From Henckelia pumila (Eukaryota > Streptophyta > Magnoliopsida > Lamiales > Gesneriaceae): DNA of 64,000 bases. Positions 1 through 12,805 of the stretch are shown piece after piece (the first letter of the stretch is position 1; each line of letters begins with the position of its first letter). The position numbers and the translations under genes were made by a program. The stretch spans positions 153,381,361 through 153,445,360 of the forward strand of contig NC_133122.1 of assembly GCF_033568475.1 (NCBI RefSeq), given 5' to 3'. Below the pieces are notes generated by a model. That model was given only the letters and a program-made list of their open reading frames with translations, ran no database searches and was not told the origin of the DNA.

Positions 1-1551
1 CACATCCGTAATGCCTTTCACAAACTCCTCCACAACACATACACAAGATCCATCTCAGAGTTCTCCTAAGAATATTAGGCTTTTAAAACGCGAACATCGT
101 TGTTGCATCTCCACAAACTCATCATATCTAAAATGACTTGTACACTTTGATCAATCTTGAAAATTGAACATACATTTAACCTGAGAAAATGTTCGATCGA
201 CTTTTTAAGTTCTCCCATTTATGCCTTTTATTCCTCCAAGTTTGCATAAAACTGTGTCATCGGGAAACTTTATAAGGTCGAAAAAACGACCAATATTGGC
301 TTTGATCTGATCTCAACTGTATTTACCTTGGGAAAGAAAAATGAATGGCCCTCTTTACATTTGGGAACAGTTAAAAACAAAATAAAACAGCTAATGATGT
401 ATGATTTAGTTGCAGGCCAAGGATACACATACAAGGAGACTCGCATATCGATGTCAAGTACAAAGTATCAAAGATGTTGCAATGTATCCATGGAACTCTT
501 TTAACACCAAATGAGGAGCCATGCCATAACAATTTCACATGACCTTGATCACTGTCCATAAACTATGAATGTGGTTAAATGATATATAGTTGGATGGCAT
601 AACTCCATTTAGCGTGCCATACTGAAAATCAAACAGACAATCAAATATAAAAGAGTTTCAGGCAATTCCATAACTCTAAAATTAGGACATAATGAAGCAA
701 AAAGTGATTTTTGCGTCCACCCCTCTGTATATATTGTAGTTGGTACTTACCTTCCTCAGCAATCACAAAAATTATAACATTTAAGAGAGGTAAGTGTCAA
801 ATTTATCAAATATAGGGGGATGCGAATGAAAATAAATCCTGCTGCAAAATCAAAGTCCTCCAACCCCAGCCTGTTGAACCAATTTGTGTATAAAGTTTGC
901 CTACAATAAGAAGGAAGTGCAATTGGAATTTGGAAGAACAAATTAAGATAGCAATATTCATAACTTCTCATCGCTAATTCCTATCTCCATAAATCCATGA
1001 GTTAGCGAAGCATAGTTAGCAAATATCACATGATTGGGTATAGATATCAGGGTTTCAGAGCTTATATTTTCAAATGCAACAGATACTTACATTTAACAAA
1101 TCGTAAAGACCGTTTAAGCACGAGACCTCCGCGGAAACTCTATTGCGTCAATTAAGAGTATTCTAAATGTTAAACGGGTGATCGTGATCAGGAAAACAAC
1201 GCAATGCAGAAGACAGTAGTTGTACAAAAAGTAGCAATGAGACGACGTTATAGAGCTGATCATCCTCAAACAAGTCTTCCACTTGGAATTGAAATAAACT
1301 CTTAGAAAAACTGCAAATCAACTCAAAGCAGATGCAAAGTTGGTTGTGATTGTATTCTAAGGACAGAAAATATCAGTTCAAAAAAAGTTCAACATGAAAT
1401 TGAAACATTCCCATTGTAGGATAAATTCACTACTCCCCCAACAACTAACTGAAAGAGTCAAGAACAGGACCCTTGAGATTTTTGTTAATAATGTAACCTC
1501 TCGGATAAATCTACAGATACAACGTGCAATAGCTATTCAATTTCTTATAAA
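1..1551. other. Intergenic, no gene recognised (3' side of LTO1)
   Basis: AT-rich sequence downstream of the minus-strand LTO1 gene. Open frames here are short and none shows codon structure or a familiar motif. The long plus-strand frame at 1394-1810 lies mostly antisense to LTO1. The 3' UTR of LTO1 should lie just below 1552, but no clear polyadenylation signal was chosen. I see no transposon ends. Confidence 0.5.
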
Positions 1552-1974
1552 TCAAAATACGGTCTTTTCACCATCAGAACGTTTCGGGTATCCATTATAC
1601 TCCAACTTTACATTTAAAGTAGCACAAATAGCCCTATATTTCAACCTCAGTGAATCCATAATATCAGAAACTGACTCGTGTTCTGGGTCAGAAATTGGGT
1701 ACTTGTGGAGCAACTCATCCATCTGCTTGATGGTCTTTTGGATCCTCACCGAAAAGCAAGCAGGGTCAATCCGGATTGCTGAGTTCCAAACGTTGATGCA
1801 GCCTCTGTAAAAACCCAATTCCTCGCCAACTTCGAATCCGGTTTTCAGACCCACTTGATGGCCTTCTTCTTTTCCAGAAATCAATCCATCTGCATAGCCT
1901 TCATCATAGCCTTCTTTGAAATGAGTTTCTTCTAAATTAAGAGAGGATTCGAATATGTCCTCGATGGATTCCAT
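1552..1974 (-). CDS. LTO1: LTO1 homologue (Yae1/Lto1 family, deca-GX3 protein)
   Basis: A single-exon 140-residue protein. Ten glycines spaced exactly four apart (residues 22, 26, 30, 34, 38, 42, 46, 50, 54, 58) form the deca-GX3 motif that defines the Yae1/Lto1 family (Pfam Yae1_N; human ORAOV1/LTO1). In yeast and human cells Lto1 pairs with Yae1 as an adaptor that brings the ABC protein Rli1/ABCE1 to the cytosolic iron-sulfur assembly (CIA) targeting complex; the plant role is inferred by homology. An acidic N-terminus precedes the motif and a short helical region follows. The start at 1974 is the first ATG of the frame and the length is normal for the family. The C-terminus ends T-V-F; Lto1 proteins commonly end in an aromatic residue used for CIA recognition. 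No intron is needed. The gene is isolated, with no operon-like neighbours. Confidence 0.9.
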   Translation of the reverse strand: MESIEDIFESSLNLEETHFKEGYDEGYADGLISGKEEGHQVGLKTGFEVGEELGFYRGCINVWNSAIRIDPACFSVRIQKTIKQMDELLHKYPISDPEHESVSDIMDSLRLKYRAICATLNVKLEYNGYPKRSDGEKTVF

Positions 1975-2805
1975 GAAATCGTCGGATAATCTGACCTGTG
2001 CTCCCAGGTATCAAATTCAGAACTCGCTTATATTTTTCGTGCGGTCACAACTCCAGAAAGACGAGCTGTAAAAAATCAAATATATTTAATAATATATAAA
2101 TATTAATATAATACCACTCGATTACCACTTGAATAGACCGAGTTCATAAATATTACAATCAATCGAGATAAAAATTATTTATTAAAAAATTCTTAAGGAG
2201 ATATGAAGTAGGAATAGCGATGATAACAAAAAAAATCATTTTCTTCAGCTCCAAAAAGCTTTAAAAGATCGAAAACTTTGATCAAGAGGGTGAAGAAAAT
2301 CTGGGATCAGAAATCTCGTGTGGAAAATTGCCGCTCACCGCACCGCCGGCGTTGTGACCGGAAAATGCTGCGTATGCAAATGTGGAGATTTTCATCATTT
2401 TACCCATTTTCTTGCGCCAATCAACATTAAAACGAAGGGGAAATCATGAAACTAACAAAATTGAGTGACAAGGTGAATGTAGGGACTTGGAGTGGAGTCG
2501 TCGATGGGCTGCCGAATCAATTGGGACTGAAAGGGGGATTTTATAAAGATTTTGCCCTAATTTCCCATAATGGGCTTATTACTTTCGTTTGGACGGCCCA
2601 ATGTAACACAGCTGTTAGCTTTTCCAAAATGGAATAAAATGATTGAACCACACACGTATTGGATGTCATGAATTAAAAACAGACCAAAACACCATTTAGT
2701 TATTTTAAATGCCCAACTTTATGAATGTAGTAATAATATTAATCAAGGTCAGTAAATATATATTTTAAAAAGCCTTAAAAAGCTAAAGAATAAATGTCCC
2801 TAAAA
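1975..2805. other. Upstream region of LTO1
   Basis: This holds the presumed promoter and 5' UTR of the minus-strand LTO1 gene. A GC-rich island around 2325-2380 stands out from the AT-rich surroundings and may mark the transcription start region. From about 2665 the sequence matches a segment near 5110-5240 (same order of words such as CCAAAACACCA and AATCAAGGTCAGTAAATA), so it is repeat-derived. The 63-codon plus frame at 2446-2637 has no recognisable features and is not called. Confidence 0.4.
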
Positions 2806-3613
2806 CATATTAGGGCGGATATGGGATACAGGGACATATTAGGACGGGTATGGGGATGCTATCCCATCCCCGAACCACCCGCCCCGATAATAATAATAAC
2901 AACAACAATAATAATAATAATAATAATAATAATATACAAATATTTTAATTATCAAATTTTATTAAATCTAAAATATTATAAAAAATTAAAATTAAAAGTA
3001 TTATTATTATTTTGTTAATATATATTTTTATACATTATCTATAATACATCCGTTTATGATAGCGTAATTTTTTATAACATAAAAATATTATTTGAATTTC
3101 ATTCATGTTACATATACTTATAAAATATTTATATTAATCTAAATATATATATATATTATTTATTTTTATAAATTTAGAACAATATATAATCTTAATAAAT
3201 TTTTGATACATTATTTTCTATAAAATAATACTTTTGATTTATTGAAACATTTTGTATTTAAAATATTTTTATTAATTTTAAAAGCTAATATTATAATAAA
3301 AAATTTGATCCAAAATATTTTAGGTATTTTATTATTAAATTGAATAATAATTTTTATATTTTTATATAATAAAATTTACTAATTCATATATATATATAAT
3401 ATATATTATAACAAAATTTATTTATAATATATATATATATATATAAATATTCGAATATGAGTACGGGGATAGGGACTTAGTCCACGCGGGCATGGGTACG
3501 GGGATTTCCCGATAAGAATTAATGGGGATCGGGGCGGGTATGGGATCAGGCTTGAATTCGGATATGGGAAAGGCATCCACGTCCCCGACCCGGCCCATTG
3601 TCATCCCTAATTG
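2806..3613. repeat. Repeat with GC-rich ends and AT-rich core
   Basis: Two GC-rich blocks rich in GGG(C/A)GG(A/G)TATGGG words (about 2810-2885 and 3455-3612) face each other across a roughly 550-bp AT-rich core that includes a (TAA)n run at 2887-2930 and (AT)n at 3428-3446. Plant genomes often carry such elements, with ends reading AGGGATGACAATGGGCCGGG; the right end here reads that way on the minus strand. I cannot fix the exact ends or a target duplication. It is probably a non-autonomous DNA transposon or its remnant. Confidence 0.4.
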
Positions 3614-4849
3614 GTTGGAAGTTGAAACCATGAAAATATGGAGAGGCGGAACGAAGGTAGTTTAGGTAGTTTAAAAAAAAAACCAAAACACCATTTAGTT
3701 ATTTTACCGCGCCCAACTTTAATAAATAGTAAAAAATAAAAGAGATATATAAATATATATATATATATATATTTATATATTTGAAAAATGTACATATATA
3801 CCAATTTACAACCCGTTTGGATTTGATAGACATTTCTTAAAAAAAGTGCTTTTTGAAGCTATAATTTTTTGCTAAAATATTCTCGGAATTATTATTTGAA
3901 AATAATATTTGAAAATTATTAAAATTTATTTAATTAATATTCATAAATTAAATTATTGATTCTTTTTATTTTATGTATTTCAGTTTTGATTTGTATTTCA
4001 ATATAATTATTTCGATTATATATTCCAATTTTATAACACAATTTACATTTTTTAGTTGTTTAATAATTATTTAAATAAATAAATATTAAATTAAATTAAT
4101 AATTAAATATTTATTGATTAAATTAACTGATTATAATACAAATTTTTTGTTATGATATTTAATTATTATGTAAAAAACAAATAAATATAATAATAAAAAG
4201 TAATAAAATAATTTAAAATTTAAAAAAAATAAAAGGGGCGCACCCTTTTCGTGCGCGAAATAAGGCGCAGGAATGGTGTCAAAACTACACATACAATATT
4301 TCTAAAAAATCTTAAATAATACCTACAACTTCGAAATATCATATACAAATTCGAATAAACACCTAAAAATTCGAAAATAAAACCAAAATTAATTGAAATA
4401 ATTCGAAACATTACCTGGAAAAATATGAAAATTAAGCAATACCTCCCAATCGGGTTGAATAATGCATCTACAACCAACAATAAACACAAATAAATTCTAA
4501 ATTTTCGAATAAATGAAAAATTGCACAAAACCGAAACCCTAATTTCAAAATCTAACATGGATCTACACGGCAGGCGGCGGCTGGAGACGGCGGTGACAAC
4601 AAACGGCCGTCTGCGGGCTGTTTCGGAACGGGAATCGCGGGAATCGGCTGAAAGGGGAAAATGGAATTAAATTGAAGCTCGAGATGTGATGACTCTAGAT
4701 CTATAATTATTGTGAAGCATGGGTGGTCGAAACATATCATGAAAATGGGGGCTGCGGCGGCGAGGTGTCAGGTTTGTGAGAGGGGGGAGAAAATTAGATA
4801 AAAGAAGGAAAATGAGGAAGAACGAGTCGGCGTGAGAGAAAATTATAAT
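3614..4849. other. AT-rich repeat-derived DNA, no gene recognised
   Basis: The part 3680-3740 repeats the CCAAAACACCATTTAGTTATTT word seen at 2685 and 5125, so this is a shuffled copy of a local repeat. A short GC-rich stretch at 4557-4660 starts with ATG and resembles the 5' end of a gene, preceded by AAACCCTAATTT, but the frame stops after about 35 codons and leads nowhere. It may be a captured or decayed exon. Confidence 0.35.
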
Positions 4850-5760
4850 GTTCCTACGTTTTTTTATAAAATCATTTGCGACGCCCGTTAAAAACCCGTC
4901 GTACCAAGTATTCAACGGTTGTATTAAAAACGTCGCAATTTGCAACGCTTTAATAAAAAACCGTCGTAAAAAATATGATTATTTTTATGAATGTAGTAAT
5001 ATTATTAATCAATTTTATTATGATGCTAGGTATTCATCCATTGTGCAAACTAATGAGGAGTCATTTAACTATTGGATATGATGAATTATATATTTATTGG
5101 ATATGATGAATTAAAAAATAGACCAAAACATCAATTAGTTATTTTACGATGCCTAACTTTATGAATGTAGTAATATTATTAATCAAGGTCAGTAAATATA
5201 TATTTTAAAAATCCTTATAAAGATAAATAATAAATGTCTAAATATTAAAAAAAAACACAATCAATATTTATATGAATTTCCGACGGTTTTAATTAAAGTG
5301 TCGCAAATTGCGACCCTTAACTCAAAACCGTCGGAAATAATATAATTATTTATATATCTATACTATTCTATAAAAGATCTGCCTATTATAGTAACTGTCT
5401 TGAGGATACCAAATTTATTTATTCCAAAATTAACTTTTTATACTCAATATTTCATTAAAAACTTCTCTTCTACACACAAAGTGTGTGCATTTTTTACTAG
5501 TATGTATTTATATTATTACTGAAGGTCAATATACATCTTAAAAAACCGCAAAATGAAAAATAATTAATGTCCGAATATTGACATAATATATCACGATCAA
5601 TTTTTATATGTCATCATTTCCGACGGTTGTAATTTAAATGCGACGCTTTTAATAAAACCGTCGGAAAGAATATTATTATTCTTATATATGTATTAATATT
5701 ATTACTAAAGGTAAATCTATGTATATATATCTTAAAAGGCCGTAAAATGATAAATAATTA
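4850..5760. repeat. CACTA-like subterminal repeat remnant
   Basis: Three related blocks contain facing copies of CCGACGGTTTT / AAAACCGTCG and TTTGCGACGC / GTCGCAA (about 4865-4975, 5276-5335 and 5620-5670), each followed by a similar AT-rich spacer (TATTATTA-CT-AAGGTCA). Inverted copies of short GC-containing words of this kind are typical of the subterminal regions of plant CACTA elements. No CACTA terminus or 3-bp duplication could be found, so I call it a remnant. The second spacer is interrupted by the Helitron at 5357-5500. Confidence 0.45.
5357..5500 (+). mobile_element. 144-bp non-autonomous Helitron
   Basis: The element starts TCTATACTATT, a common plant Helitron 5' end, and ends with a hairpin (CACAC-loop-GTGTG at about 5473-5487) followed after a short T-rich spacer by CTAG. 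It sits between a host A (5356) and a host T (5501), the A/T target used by Helitrons, with no target duplication. A related repeat copy at about 5670-5720 reads through the same point without the insert, giving an empty site inside the window. No RepHel coding capacity exists; it would depend on an autonomous Helitron. Confidence 0.8.
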
Positions 5761-6640
5761 TTGTTCAAATATTGACTTAATAATTCACGATCATTATTTA
5801 TATACTTGACTTTTAGTTGAATCATCTACCAATTAAACCTATTTTCAATAATTCGTATACTAATTTAATATTTTATCAATAATTTGTTTATCAAAATAAA
5901 TATTACCCCTAATAATAATAACAATAACAATAATAATTGATACGTGCATATACAATATAAAAAATTTGTTAAAATGATTGAAGAACTATAAATACTTATT
6001 GCTTTGACAGTAATTTTTGAACGAGTAGCAGAAAAATGGTCATGTTATATTTAATAAAATAGAAACCTTCGGTCTTAAATCCTTTCAACACATCAAATGG
6101 TTTGCCCCTGAGCGAGCTGAGCAGCAGCACACATGTAGTTGAAACATGTGAATAGTGAACACAAAGAGAATCCATGAAAAGCAAGATCAACGATATGCTA
6201 ATATTGGAGATGCCAAGCTTTGAGCTGATTCAATATCGTAAAACATGGCTACAAGGTCAAATAGTATATACACGATATTGTCACGTGTGGCCGTATTTAC
6301 TAAACAAATGAGCATACATGGTAAAGGGTTTAAGAACTTCGCAAGACTCGAAAATTGGTGTTACTGCTATCATTAGATAGGTTGTAGAATTTTTCGACTT
6401 GGGCAAGCTCAAGAACGGCAAAGATCGTCATAATTACATGATCGAGCGAATCACTACAGCCCCTGACAAAGTATACATGGGTAAGAATACAAGTGTTTGT
6501 CTCTAATAGAATACGAGTGCGCATAAGCAAAGCTGCGAGTAGTTAAGAAATCTAACATTATAAATGCACTCGATCTTAAAGAAGCAGTGAATTAAGATTT
6601 TAACGGCATAATATAGAAAATGTGACCCTTAAATTCTTTT
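5761..6640. other. Intergenic, 3' side of MSD1; nothing recognised
   Basis: AT-rich DNA downstream of the minus-strand MSD1 gene. The stretch next to 6640 must hold its 3' UTR and polyadenylation site. Short frames at 5996-6190 and 6330-6530 show no known motif. No transposon ends were seen. Confidence 0.4.
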
Positions 6641-9600
6641 TTAAAAAGAAGGAAAAAAAAAAAAACAAGTGGAAGCAATAGATGGCACCTCAGATGGTGA
6701 TGACAACAGGAAGTCCCTGTCTGTACCCATATGGCCGCTTAATCTCCTGCACAACTTCCTTTTTTCAGTTTTCATTCGATCGTCCTTTCTATTTTTCCAA
6801 ATACACATCTTCAAAACTATGCATATGCACGTGTGTTTATGTGTGTGCCTGTGACTGTTATCTGCCAGGGGACCAATTCCAGTTGGGAGGGGAGGGGGGA
6901 GGGAATTTAACGAGAAATACATACCTCGGTCTCTCAGGTTTGCTGAGACGTTTAGACATAATAGATGCCTGCATTAAGAGATGATGGCTGTTATTTCATA
7001 TATTAGATATTTTTATTATTAAAAAAAAAAAAGCTAGAGGCGGGGAGAGAACTGTGACATAGGAAATATAATGGGTTGTGGGATTCTATGGATTGTGAAG
7101 CAAAGCCTTCAGACTGTATACTATTGCTAATAGATAAGTATCATTCAAGAAATTCAATATTCAGATAAAAAAAAGGAAAAAAGAAAACGAGGTGGTTACT
7201 CTTAAAGTTCAATTTCGATAAAAACTTGGCGTGAAATTGATTATTAATGTGAAATTAGATCCCAAGTTGGCACAAGAGCAGGATTCATGGGCCAACATAA
7301 GCAGCCGTCGCCAGAAATTGCAAGATAGATAGAGCAAGGAGCACAGAGGATTATTTGGTACAGCTTAGATGGAAGAATCCTTGCACTCTTCAGAGCCTCC
7401 CACCAAGAGAAACAGAAAGAAACCCACAAACCCACAACGAGGGATTTTGTGATGCACAGAGAAAACAAAATCAGTTAACCAATGATAGTGAGGTCAAATT
7501 TAAATCGTTAATTTCTCCATATTTCATGGTGTGTATTTGCTCGAAACATGGGTTTGTAAATAAAGCTGTGTAACTTGTTTTGAGAACTTGTGTGAAAAAG
7601 GAGTTGGTTACTCACCAGAAATATTCTCACTAAAGTTTAGCAGCGAAGGCTGAATCATTTAATATATTTAGCAGCCAAGACTGAATCATTTAATATGAAA
7701 ATATATAAGTGCAAAGCATGCCAAAAAGTGAGTTCCTCTAGAATTTGGTCGTCAATTAGATTTGTATTATAATTTCACAAAAACATTCTGAAGTTCTATT
7801 CTAGAAATCACTCGATCATTCAAAGGTCGGGAACCTATGTTCTCAACATTGAAATAACTGTTTATTATGAGGAATTAACACAGAAAGTAACTTGGTTGTT
7901 GAATAGAAGACCTTTCTTGGACATCAGCAAGTGGAAATCAACAAGAATTCAACTAGCCAAGTGGGGAAAGAAAAAAGAAAATGAAGAATGTCATCTGTAA
8001 GGCCTCATGAGAAGTGAAACTCTGCACTGACTTTATTGTAATTTGATTTAATATAATATAATGTAGAATAAGCAGGTAAAAAATAGCTAGAGCATGCTAG
8101 AAGCTATGAATGGTAATTTCAATTTTGCTTCATCACAGATTCTATTCCAACCTCCTCTAGGTCATTTCAACACATTTTATACACTTTGTTGTTATTAATC
8201 ATGGTAGGCCCAAACAACCCTTGATCAATCAAAATCATTGCTCTCAGCCTAACATAATTAATAATGAAGGATATAAAATGGGCTTAAAAAACCTAGAAGG
8301 TTGGGAAACAATCCACGACGAAACGACGTGGAAATGTGGAATATAACATGTCACAGCCAGTGTTTGCCCGGCAGTTAATGCAAAGCACGGCTGAATGGAT
8401 AATCCTGTGGCAGCACAGACATGCACCACAAAACAGCATGTTGGGTCGTGAACCCAGGTCCAAACAGCCCAAACTATTCTAAGAATATCGAGTGTCATGT
8501 ATAACATCTAATGGAATAAATCCTAATTTTCAGTCGAAAATATCTGAAATGCAGTTCTGAATATCATATATTACCTGCTCTTGAATGATACTCCTTGCTT
8601 CAACGAGCTGAGCTTCTAGCTCAAGTTCTCTCTCTGTTACATCTGAAGTGAGTTCTGCCACCTTATGTGAATCTTGGAGTTGAAACATGCGCTCCTTTGA
8701 ATTTGAAATAGGAGAACACACAAAATCTTTAGCTGTTCCACAATTATGTTCCACTCTCAAATTAATAGCTAATCTACAAGATTGCAATCTAATCAACCTT
8801 TATAGAAGTCATTTTTGTTCGGAGACTTTCTTCTATTTGATCTCTAGCCATGTGAAGAGGCAGATCAAACATGTCCTGCAACCAAAGATAGTAAACCTTA
8901 TTGAACTCTTAAGGCAGTTAAGCTGCATACAAAAAAGTGATATTCTTTTTTCTGAAATTCTGACACACCGTCCTTCCACCTAATGGGGACTGTGAAGGGT
9001 CTGTATCTGGCCTCTCATTGACAGGACAGGACTGCTTCCCATTTGGAGCATTTAGGAATTCACGCATATCAACCTGAAATCAGTTTTAAGCTTCAAAAAC
9101 ATATACTTGCAAAGTAAAAGATCTTCATCACAGTAAATCACGTCTAAGTGATGGAGTTAGCTGTGCCACTATTTGCAGAAACTTGAATTGATACCTGCAT
9201 TGAACGTAGCAATGCCCTCAAATCAGCATTCTCAGCAACTAGTTCTTGATTTTTGACTTCATAAGTATCCACCTAAAAGCAACAAAGTCATGTGACATTC
9301 GAGAAAGGCAAGAGAAACTTAAATGTTTCATTTGGGTACATACAATCTTTTTGTAGAACTCATTATCGGCCTTTTTTCCATTCCAAGTACCACGTGGTCG
9401 GCCTTCTTTCTGTTGGCACAAAATAAAAATATCAACAAAATAATTTATATGAAGCTACATTCATAGAGCAAGACTAATACATTTTTTACCTGTAGTAGAT
9501 TCATAATTTCCATTCCTGATCTAGATTCCTTCTTTTTCTCCATTAATACTTGATTAAGACGTTCCTGTAAGAAATAGCCCATTCTAGCAGTTTAACTTGA

Positions 9601-11567
9601 CAATACTCCCTTCATGATTTATATTACACTTCCAATCGGGCCAATAAGGAAAGCAAACACAACATACAACATACCTGCAACTTTATATACTCTTTCTCTT
9701 TTTTCTTCATCTCATGTATCTGCTGAGTTCTAACTTGCTGCGTATTGTATAAATTTTTTTAAAATCTATTAATACAATGACCATGAGCAATGTGACAATC
9801 AAAGATGGATAGGTGAATACCTGATTACCCAAAACCATCTTCTGAAATTCATCTCGTTCCTGCTGCAACTTATCAATTTGAGCCTTGAAAACTGCAGTAG
9901 CTTTAGCTTCCTATTCATGTAGATTGATACATATAGTGAAGTTTTGTACCAATATCAGGTCAGTTCATATATGAACAATTTCATGCCAGAAACTGGTTAG
10001 ATTTTTTGCTAACCGTTCTAGTCATTGTTGCTATGTCCCTATCTTTGCCAGATAACTGTGCTTCCAACCTCTCAACCTTGGCTTCCAACCTTGAAATGTC
10101 TGACATGAGTCTTCAAAAGGAGTAAGAAACCATGAGTCATTTTCTTCATATAAGGAGCGGAAAAGCTAAAAGGAGTGAAGGATGAATCCCGTGCGAATTG
10201 TGATGAGAATAAAATTTATTTTTGTTTCCTCGTTTAATTTAAAATATAAGGTGGCCACAAATATTTGCTAATACAATATGAAAAGCACTCTCTATATCGA
10301 AATAGAACATATCCTGCCAGTTTACAGCAAATTAAGTCATGGGAATATATCAACTGTGTAGGACAAGCTCGCAGGAGACCATGTTTGAGTGCAGCTTTGA
10401 CCAAAACCATTTAATCTGCCCATCCTTCCAAATATCAATACAATGAATCAACGTGATTTACAGAGTATCTCAAACTTTCAACATCATTCATTCGCTCTAA
10501 ATTAAAGTAACCACAGAATACTCTGTGTTCACCATATCACCTCAATAATCAAAGTACTAAAGCCACTTTAGAAACAGCCCCTCCAAAATCCAAAGAAAAT
10601 CTTAGTCTCAATTAAGAACAAATGTCCACACAAATAAGTCATAGTGTTTCATCAGCGTTTACTTTATCTTGTTTTCTTTTGACGAAATGCAACCACAATT
10701 GAGCTAAATCACACAAAAATAAAGTCGTTTTCTTCATCATCTTTATACAGTTTTCTTTACTAAATATCTGATGCATTTATTCATCACATAATTATGAGTA
10801 GAAATAGCAACAAAAAAAACATTCATCTTCAAATTGAGCAAATAAACATTATCAGAACCATCACAGTCAAAAAGAAATAGAAGGTACCGTTGCCTCTGTT
10901 CATTGGCTGACTCCCTAAACTCAATGTCCCTCTGTCTCTGCTGCAACAATGCATACATGCAATTGCAAGTTCTAGCTACCGAAACCTGTATTTAATCGGG
11001 TAAAAGAATAACCAAATTTAAAGCATTATCACAAATATTTACACTAAAACCTCAAAGAATAATAACACATTATAAAGTAATCTACCGGATCATTAGCGAA
11101 GAGATCAAGCGAAGCAGGGAAGCCGAAGGTCACGAGGGTTTGATTCAAATACTTGGCACAGTGCTCCAAGTTGTTCACGTCCGCAAATGCATACTCACTA
11201 GAGAAAATGTTCGAACACTTCCGTATTAAAACGTCAAAAATGGCCACAAAAAGACAAAGAACATTGATTATCTTTCGTCACTATAACTTTCAGCGGTACA
11301 TCGTATCATAAACTGAAACGTTTCAGTAAAGAACAAAAACCCAGAGTTCGTAATGCTGTTTTTTGCTTACCTTCCACCAAGAGGAGTTGGATTAGCAGAA
11401 GATCCCTGCAGAAAAAACCACGCACACCACAACAGAAGAGTTACAGTTGAAAAAAACGAAATGGGTTTCCCAGATGAGTCGGGCTACCAAAGTACAAAAA
11501 AAAAACGAAATGGGTTTTTAATTAAGAGAATTACTCTGCGATCGGAGTCGAATTCAGAAGGAGACAT
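6641..11567 (-). CDS. MSD1: MSD1/SSX2IP-like afadin/alpha-actinin-binding protein, 15 exons
   Basis: Joining exons 11567-11535, 11405-11371, 11197-11086, 10985-10888, 10110-10014, 9910-9821, 9737-9675, 9564-9490, 9409-9344, 9272-9195, 9073-8969, 8875-8798, 8694-8575, 6968-6925 and 6746-6641 gives exactly 1200 nt (399 residues plus stop). Every intron has GT-AG ends and the phases agree. The N-terminus after a short leader (AFADVNNLEHC, TLVTFGFPASLDLF) is the conserved ADIP/SSX2IP domain. It is followed by long coiled coil (RQRDIEFRES, LEAKVERLEAQL, KKKEKEYIKLQERLNQ) and the plant block GTWNGKKADNEFYKK. Human SSX2IP and yeast Msd1 anchor microtubule minus ends; the Arabidopsis Msd1-Wdr8 complex acts at cortical gamma-tubulin nucleation sites and recruits katanin (recalled from literature). 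Intron 13 is unusually long (6969-8574). The last exon ends in a poly-T run encoding Phe residues, so the extreme C-terminus is less certain. Confidence 0.9.
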
Positions 11568-12805
11568 TCCTTGTGTATTTGCAGAGAAAGAGAGAGTGTT
11601 GAAATGAGGAAGACGAAGCGTAGATCTGAATGGTGGGGAAATTTGAAATTGAAATAATAAGAGATAATTGGAAAGGGAGAGAGTGATTATACGGACATGT
11701 TTGTTTCGAGAATACTTTTTCAAACAATTGGGGAAAAAAGAACACTTGTACCCTTCTCATCTTCATATTTCATACAACTCAAAAGATTATGAATGTACAT
11801 CAAATTTTGACATACAAATTTTTGTGTTTAAGTTTTTATTTTTATGTATAATCTTGAGATTAAAATGGTTACTATATAAATCTTTCAAGTCGTATAAAAA
11901 TAAAAATTCGACACAAAACTATCATCCACTAATGCAATTTTTGAGATTCAAGCGTTGCTCTTTCTGTCGTAGATTCATATCGACCAGAATAATGGAAGTC
12001 TTGTTTGTACTCTAGGAGGAGACCGTTTTCATGAATCAATTCTGTGAAATGAATCTTTGATCTCATCCAACCCATGAAAAAAATTATTTTTATATCAAAA
12101 GTATTATTTTTCATTGCAGACATATGCAAACATATAAATCGTATTGATTAATTTTTTAGACATAAATTGTGAGACTGTTTCATAATATATATATATAAAA
12201 CGGTGTTGAAACCAGAAACTCACCTGAAAATACATATTTAGCTCCATATAAAATTTTAGATCTACAATGAGGAATGGATCTCGAGCACAGAAAAACTAAT
12301 CTAAGAGAATATTTCTCATACTTTATCCATAATAACTTGTAAAATGGTTCATCAGATTACATTCTCATTTTTTTAATAAAACATACATACATACATACAT
12401 ACATACAAATAGAGATAATTCTTTTGTGAATATGTCCCATGTAAAACATTTCCAAATCATTTTATTCACCGAAATTCTTTATATATACATAAGATGAACA
12501 AAAAGGTGATTATTATCGAAATGAATAAACTTATCTAAAATTTTGTATCAACATTGCAAGAAATAGTATTTGTTTTCAAGTATTTTTCTCTAATCAAAAT
12601 AATACCGACTAGGTCAATTTGAAGAGCAGCAAATATTTCCATCTCGTAGTACGTAGACAAAGTTGAAGTAGGATGTGCACTCCACTTTTGCTACACGTTA
12701 GGCCTCCATCAATTTCCTCTTATTGATGCATTTTTCAGATTTTTCCTTTCATATATAAGGACAGTTTGCAACATTTGAAAAAATGATAATTATTAGATAT
12801 TGACT
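11568..12805. other. Promoter side of MSD1 and AT-rich intergenic DNA
   Basis: This is the upstream region of MSD1 on the minus strand; the 5' UTR and promoter should lie within the first few hundred bases (11568-11760, TC-rich on the minus strand). Beyond that, AT-rich DNA with a (CATA)n microsatellite. No gene or transposon terminus was recognised. Confidence 0.4.
12381..12406. repeat. (ACAT)n microsatellite
   Basis: Six consecutive perfect ACAT units. Likely polymorphic. Confidence 0.9.

Noticed and set aside
1394..1810. 138-codon plus-strand frame
   Set aside because: Mostly antisense to LTO1, whose deca-GX3 motif proves the minus frame.
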